Shown here piece after piece: positions 60,451 through 64,000 of a stretch of DNA of 64,000 bases. A model generated the notes under the pieces. The model was not told the origin of the DNA. It was given only the letters and a program-made list of their open reading frames with translations, and ran no database searches. The position numbers and the translations under genes were made by a program. Source of the DNA: Allacma fusca (taxonomy: Eukaryota; Arthropoda; Collembola; Symphypleona; Sminthuridae); assembly GCA_947179485.1 (NCBI GenBank), contig OX359247.1:62345131-62409130 (forward strand), read 5' to 3'. Within the stretch, counting starts at the first letter, position 1, and the number at the start of each line of letters is the position of its first letter.

Positions 60451-62872
60451 CCGAGTTTCACCCGTGTTTTCTGAGTATCTTCCAAACGGAATAGAGCGTG
60501 TATGTTTGTCCTTTAAAACACTTCTAGGATTTTTTGGTCGTCATGGAAACCCATCGGTACAGTTCCAGTCCATTGTTGGCAACTTGAGTAACGGTGGGAT
60601 AAAATCTGGAAATTCAAAACAACGGTTTTAGTAGATCCCATACCTATTTTCAAACCTTCTAAAAAAATCATTTTTTTGGGGGAAATTTCCCCGTTTTTAG
60701 GCCCGACGGATTTCGACAAAGAATTGCCTCTAATCTGAGAAATTTTGATGGCATGTACTGCAAAATGGCTGGACAGTTTCAAGACCAGAGAGGGGACATA
60801 ACAAGGGAATTCCATTTTTGAATGAATTCGACGTCACAGACTGTGGGAAATATATTTTTTATTCCATAGGGAAGTGCCCTAAGTCACATTCGTTAACTCA
60901 ACCGCAAGTACAGCGAAGCTATTGATACCACATTGTAGGGTTTAATCCGGAGCTAAAAGCATTTATGCACGCGTGGGTCTCAATTTGTATCGGATCATGT
61001 ACTCAGAGCATTAGGATGTCCCGGAATGTTGAAAACCAACCGGGTCCTTAAAAACTCTCATGGACGACATAAGAGACGCATCTATTTTTTACGGGCCTCT
61101 TTTAAAATACATAAATTGTCTACTCAACCCCCCAAAAACCATTGAGGCCTATGCTTTTCATATTGGCCTCTTCTAACTTTTGATGCCAGATTTTTTTAAA
61201 AAACAAATGAACTTGTTTAGTGGAATGCAACCTAATTCAAATTTTTCTTAAAATCCGGAAAACCTTTGAGCATTGCTTATGGAGTCGGAGGAATAACTAC
61301 ACAAGTACAAGTACCTGAGAAAAGTGTGGCGGACAATTAAATTTTTACCGGCGCCCATAAATTTGGAAGTGAATTAATAATAATTGGAAGTTCCCACCAG
61401 AGGAAAATAAATGTTGGTGTGACTTGAGGCATGTTGTGGACGACCCCCGAATGGCTCATGCAGTTGGTATGCATGGAAAAGAGCGAATCCATGTTTGAGA
61501 ATTAGCGAGGAGCGGAAGAGAGGAAATTGCATTAGAGAGTGGAATCCGAGAGGTTGTTTGACAGAGGCGTATGAAATATTGATTCCATACCTTGCATTGC
61601 CACAAACAACCTATTTAATTGCACTTGTGGAAACCAGCCTTTGTAAAATGACCGTTCCGCTCTTCCCAAGGACGGTCTCATCCCACATGAACAACTCACG
61701 TAGTGCCTGTACAGAGTGTCACAGAACTTGCATCTCATTCCTGGGCCCAGTAAGGGACAATACAGTCAAAAATATTTCACTCCCCTTTTGTGTAATTACC
61801 TGGTTCTCTAAAATTTATTTCATTCAAATTTTCAAATCTACCCCCCCCCTCCCCTTTTATTTAAAATTTCTCCCCAAGTTACTACTTAACTACTAAAATC
61901 TAATTATTTGTTGACAAAACTGGGTACATTAAAAATCATTTTAAAATCATTAAAAAATTATAATTTCTTTCAGAGCTGGGCCCAGTATTTTTGAGTTATA
62001 AATGTTAGCCCTTTTTAAGATAATAGGGGAGTTTTGCATAGATAGAGAAAATAGAGGAGTTCAGTTTTAGAAAGACAAATTTTAGAAAACCTGGTAAAAA
62101 TTTGCGTGCGAAACTGGGAAATTTGGATGTATTTACGAAATGAAGGAAAGGTGAAAGAAACCTTCAAAGTGGGGAAAATTTTGAAGATGTTTTATGCTAC
62201 GTCCCCTAAATTTTCAAGAGAGAGGAATAGGTTTTTGTGGCACCCTGTATATACACATACATACATATGATAGAGTGAGGGAAAGGCTTGGCCTAGACCT
62301 CCAGTGCTATTTATACGAAGGTTTTACATACACCCATGTGACAGGACAGGCATCCAAGTTGTCGCATAGCTGTCATCAATTTGCGTTAAAGCTCGCGAAA
62401 TTTTCAACTGACAATGAGTTTAAATGACGGGGGATTTTCAACGGCCTAGTTAAAGCTCGTGCCTCTCATCCAACCCTCAATATTATATCTTACACAACAC
62501 ACTCCATTTTCACACTCCTCGTCTTTCAATTAAATTCGAGTCTCAGGCAGGAGCTCTCTTCATTCTTTTGTCCGCACATTCCTCAGCTCTGTACCAATTA
62601 AAGCATGATTAGCACATTCCGCGGTGTACTTACTGATGTACATTATGTATTTATAACTACTGGGTATCCACCCTGCTGGCAGTATTTTCCACCCAAGTCA
62701 TCCCACCAACAATTTTTCCCATAGGAAATGACCTCATTTTAGATTAAAGTAGTTCGATTACCACGGAATAAGCACAATCACAGGTCAAGTTCGAGTCAAG
62801 TCTGATTTAAGCTATGCTCAAGCCCGCGTCGAATAAATATCAAGGGAAGGTCAAGTGCGAGTCAAGTGTGAG

Positions 62873-63060
62873 TCAAGTGTACTTTTGTCAAGCGAGGGTC
62901 AAGTGTACTTTTGTCAAGTGTACTTTTGCCAAGTGTACTTTTGTCAAGTGTACTTTTGTCAAGTGTACTTTTGTCAAGTGTACTTTTGTCAAGTGTACTT
63001 TTGTCAAGTGTACTTTTGTCAAGTGTACTTTTGTCAAGTGTACTTTTGTCAAGTGTACTC
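62873..63060. repeat. 15-bp tandem repeat, about 12 copies
   Basis: Unit TCAAGTGTACTTTTG, nearly perfect on the right and decayed to TCAAGTGCGAG on the left. The period is a multiple of 3, so it opens false ORFs on both strands. Confidence 0.95.
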
Positions 63061-64000
63061 TTATTTTGATAATGTTTAGAAAACAAAATTCTGACATATA
63101 TGGAGTTGAGAGTTTCAATGGATCATTTCACCTTGAGGGTTTAGTTGAAGAAATGGGACAAATGATACCCGCCTCCGTGTGAACATATTTGTATGTATAA
63201 AACTGACAGAGATTTTTGAGAGAAATTGTTGGGAGATGTGAGCGGAATGTGTCAAGATATCTCTGAGGGGTTTGGACAGCACAGGCGAAGCTTTCAACAC
63301 TTGTGTATTTATCTTGTCCCGTCTTTCCCTATGCATAAAAATCTCATTGTTCACTTTTGTGTGGAGAAAGCACGAGCTTTCTTCATTTACTTCTGGCCGG
63401 GAAGTCTGTAGGGGGTCCATTTTCATTCCTCAATATATGTAGCTCCAGCTGTGTGTATAAATTGTCTACCAAAACCCATAAGTGTAGTCTTCCAATGAAT
63501 TCCCCCAAGTTTTTCCCCTCGAATTTCAAAATTGCATTTTTTCCCTCTGTCAAATGATGTATCTAAATGCATCTATCCAAATATGCATTTCGTACAATTT
63601 TCAGAACCTTCATACCATTTTTGAAGGTTGTTTTGAGGGGTCCCGTGAGAATTTATTATTTTCCTTTAATTAAAGGCTTCATAAAAATAACTGGATTTTT
63701 TTATTCAAATTATCTACATAAATGAAAGTAACGAATCGAGAAAGGAATTCCCTAAGCCTCATAATAGCATCAGATTCTCTATTGAGTACATTCATGCAAA
63801 TATTTTTTGTTGGTAATAAGAACATAAGAGATAACTGAATAAAATTGAAGCGTTTTGTTTGGGAGTGATGTTATAGCGAGAATACACTGCACGAGTGGAA
63901 TCCTATGGTGATGAAAGGACGGGCCAAAATAGATTCGGACTATTGTGTGACATTGGGGAACACATGGGAGGAAATAAAAAAAAAGTGTTGCTACAGAATG

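Larger units (their letters stand above)
59736..64000 (-). other. Region upstream of exon 1
   Basis: Should hold either an intron leading to earlier exons or the 5' end of the gene. I could not establish any exon, promoter or start. It contains a (CT)n tract (59,921-59,941), a degenerate GAAGTTTNAATTTCCCGG repeat (about 60,080-60,450), a 15-bp array (62,873-63,060) and a transposon-end-like word at 63,871. Confidence 0.55.

Noticed and set aside
60513-60815. 100-residue minus-strand ORF upstream of exon 1
   Set aside because: No convincing acceptor or donor with the required phase, and no family resemblance.
61532-61738. Minus-strand ORF starting with a Cys-x-x-Cys motif and a GTGAGT donor
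   Set aside because: The exon would end at phase 0, whereas exon 1 needs an upstream phase of 2. No second metal-binding pair.
62814-63182. 122-residue plus-strand ORF with Lys-Cys-Thr-Phe-Val repeats, and minus-strand counterparts
   Set aside because: Created by the 15-bp tandem repeat, whose length is a multiple of three. No protein-like sequence outside the array.

Overview
This is AT-rich genomic DNA from an animal, most likely an invertebrate and probably an arthropod. The evidence is one multi-exon gene with GT-AG introns from about 75 nt to 30 kb, an F-BAR/C1 signalling protein, and introns full of short-period satellites and TACATATGTA-type words. I saw no vertebrate interspersed repeats, operons, rRNA or convincing tRNA. 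A springtail would fit, but that is a guess.

The window is dominated by a single minus-strand gene. I reconstructed 14 coding exons between 59,735 and 2,403. They are not one long ORF, but all 13 splice junctions keep the reading frame, and the joined product has no internal stop. It is at least 1,087 residues long, and the 5' end is not found. In order the protein has: a long Ser/Thr/Pro-rich, probably disordered N-terminal region with SH3-ligand-like proline motifs and two NPF motifs (exon 1); an F-BAR-type helical domain (end of exon 1 to exon 7); a coiled-coil extension (exons 8-9); a basic Ser-rich linker (exon 10); a C1-type zinc finger split across exons 11-12; and a Ser/Gly/Thr-rich tail ending in a TGA (exons 13-14). 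No RhoGAP, SH2, kinase or SH3 module was seen. The product looks like a membrane-curvature adaptor whose C1 finger could bind diacylglycerol or a protein partner. Its exact orthology is unresolved.

Layout from left to right: 1-2,402 is 3' UTR and flank. 2,403-28,697 holds exons 14 to 2 with introns of 0.1-8 kb. 28,698-58,692 is a 30-kb intron with no confirmed exon. 58,693-59,735 is the large N-terminal exon. 59,736-64,000 is upstream sequence with no confirmed exon.

The introns are unusual. Each carries its own block built from one short word, either as a true tandem array (periods 10, 12, 15, 22, 24, 26, 33, 38 and 43 bp) or as an irregularly spaced swarm of a palindromic word (GCGC, ACCCGGGT, GGTACC/CCATGG). 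The ACCCGGGT swarm is bounded by inverted terminal repeats beginning CAGTGCTC. It looks like a 1.53-kb non-autonomous DNA transposon, hAT-like by its ends, whose interior is largely made of that palindrome. This element and the F-BAR-C1 architecture are the two most interesting observations.
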